This document shows positions 63,076 through 64,000 of a stretch of DNA of 64,000 nucleotides, piece by piece (within the stretch, counting starts at the first letter, position 1; every line of letters begins with the position of its first letter). The stretch spans positions 25,646,501 through 25,710,500 of the forward strand of contig JAPTHN010000011.1 of the NCBI GenBank assembly GCA_026936325.1, given 5' to 3'. This DNA is from Platynereis dumerilii (Eukaryota; Annelida; Polychaeta; Phyllodocida; Nereididae). The notes under the pieces were generated by a model. The model was given only the letters and a program-made list of their open reading frames with translations, was not told the DNA's origin and ran no database searches. The translations under genes and the position numbers were made by a program.

Positions 63076-63600
63076 CGAATGGGATATCAAACGATATCAT
63101 TCATTACATTTGAAATTGCCTTGGCTATAACTTTCAGCACAATGGACCTTCACTCCATTCATATTTTTAGTTTCTTTTTCTTGGAAACAACCAAACATGT
63201 TCATTGAAACATGATTTTGTTTCAAAGTTTTAAATGCATGCATTTCAAGGATTGATAACTTGATAAGTTTTCAAACAATGTGATAAATTTCAACATGTTA
63301 TTGAAGAAAAGTAGAGAACAAAAACATGATCCAGTTTAAATTTATGCAGGTACATATCTTACCACACAGCATTTCACATATTTGTATACTCATATCAGTG
63401 GTGCCCAGAGAGCTTAGTATCGGCCCGAGGGTCATGTATCGGCCTGCAGTACTGATGCTTGACTCCTGGGCCGATTGGTGAAATGACATGTGATAACATA
63501 ATAGGCCTATTATACTTTCAAAATGATTTGTTCTTGAAGGGCTATCTCTCACATACTCAAAAACTACAGTGTAATATACTCGTAATATTTTGATTTTCAG

Positions 63601-63731
63601 AAACACTGCGTTATGACCAATTCTGTGATTCCATCCGTGCCTTGTTCGGGGCAGATATCCACAATCAGGACTTGAAGGCATTGTATAAAAAGATAACGAC
63701 AAATCCAGATGCTAAAATTGACTGGAGTGAG
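63601..63731 (+). CDS. WDR64-like protein, coding exon 2 (EF-hand-like region)
   Basis: Acceptor TTGATTTTCAG, donor GAG|GTAAGT. It completes codon 56 (Glu) and adds 43 codons reading TLRYDQFCDSIRALFGADIH, then QDLKALYKKITTNPDAKIDW and SE. The helix-loop-helix with NPDAKIDW is a degenerate EF-hand, as seen before the beta-propellers of WDR64/WDR49-type proteins. The phase agrees with the exon ending at 60116 across a 3.5-kb intron. Confidence 0.75.
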
Positions 63732-63819
63732 GTAAGTTGGCCTAAATTTGCATAGTTGATTTGTTCTTAAGTTACAGCCAGTAAACTTGATATGCAAAAT
63801 ATTAGTATTTCTTCACACA

Positions 63820-64000
63820 AATTTGGCACTCTGTGAGTCATAATAGCCCTCTACATTCAACACGAGTCTGTTTGATTAGTCATGATCAAGAGAAGGCCAT
63901 TGGATTTGTCATAACTGAATTTAGGGTGAAAATCAGATGCGCATAATCCTTTCATTTGTCTGTCACCAACAATCGGGATTAGGGACCTTTCAGAATTTAT
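63820..64000 (+). mobile_element. Partial AGTGGACTG-type MITE at the window edge
   Basis: GTCATGATCAAGAGAAGGCC and ATAATCCTTTCATTTGTCTG match the 37417-37724 element. The copy continues past the window. It follows exon 2 of the WDR64-like gene. Confidence 0.7.

Overview
This window is AT-rich, repeat-dense animal nuclear DNA. The protein-coding content is sparse, split by long GT-AG introns, and confined to the right half. The intron sizes, tRNA-headed SINEs, CR1/L2-like LINE remains, many TA-flanked foldback MITEs, GATA/CTAT microsatellites and a WDR64-like ciliary-type gene fit a marine invertebrate deuterostome. An echinoderm is my best guess, with low confidence below metazoan level.

Host genes. 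Gene 1 is on the minus strand (58483 down to 35830). It has six coding exons whose phases join exactly into 303 codons plus stop. It encodes a 2-oxoglutarate/Fe(II) prolyl-4-hydroxylase-like dioxygenase with the complete HxD...H...K ligand set, no signal peptide and a TPR-like C-terminus. Gene 2 starts about 1.5 kb away on the opposite strand (59951 onward). Two phase-compatible exons encode the N-terminus of a WDR64-like EF-hand/WD-repeat protein, which leaves the window on the right. The two genes are head-to-head.

Left third (1-35 kb). I find no convincing host exon here. It holds two large direct duplications, A/B (about 847-4822 and 12463-15795) and C/D (about 9985-12104 and 27335-29660). 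Each copy carries different later insertions, so the other copy serves as an empty site. These include a 980-bp TA-flanked element, a 1324-bp hAT-like element with an 8-bp target duplication, and a 5'-truncated LINE with an 8-bp duplication. Other elements are mariner-type MITEs (4993-5995, 8029-8949), a 1586-bp near-perfect palindrome with Tc1-type ends (19131-20716), a CR1-like LINE (22916-24441), and a cluster of unrelated minisatellites (21.1-22.7 and 30.0-32.1 kb).

Middle (35-58 kb). These are the introns of gene 1. They contain SINEs, a TTAA-flanked MITE, a second copy of a 2.8-kb repeat ending in GATA arrays, and two striking foldback structures built from short palindromic minisatellites (46606-47244 and about 48187-50060).

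Right end (58-64 kb). This holds the intergenic promoter region, the first exons of gene 2, and its first intron with a SINE (13-bp target duplication), a small MITE and an L2/CR1-like LINE 3' end.

I recognise no retrovirus-like, Polinton-like or toxin-gene fossil, no CRISPR array, no rRNA and no intact tRNA gene. Long ORFs over GATA, CATGTCCCC or CTGCAGAATTC arrays are repeat artefacts.
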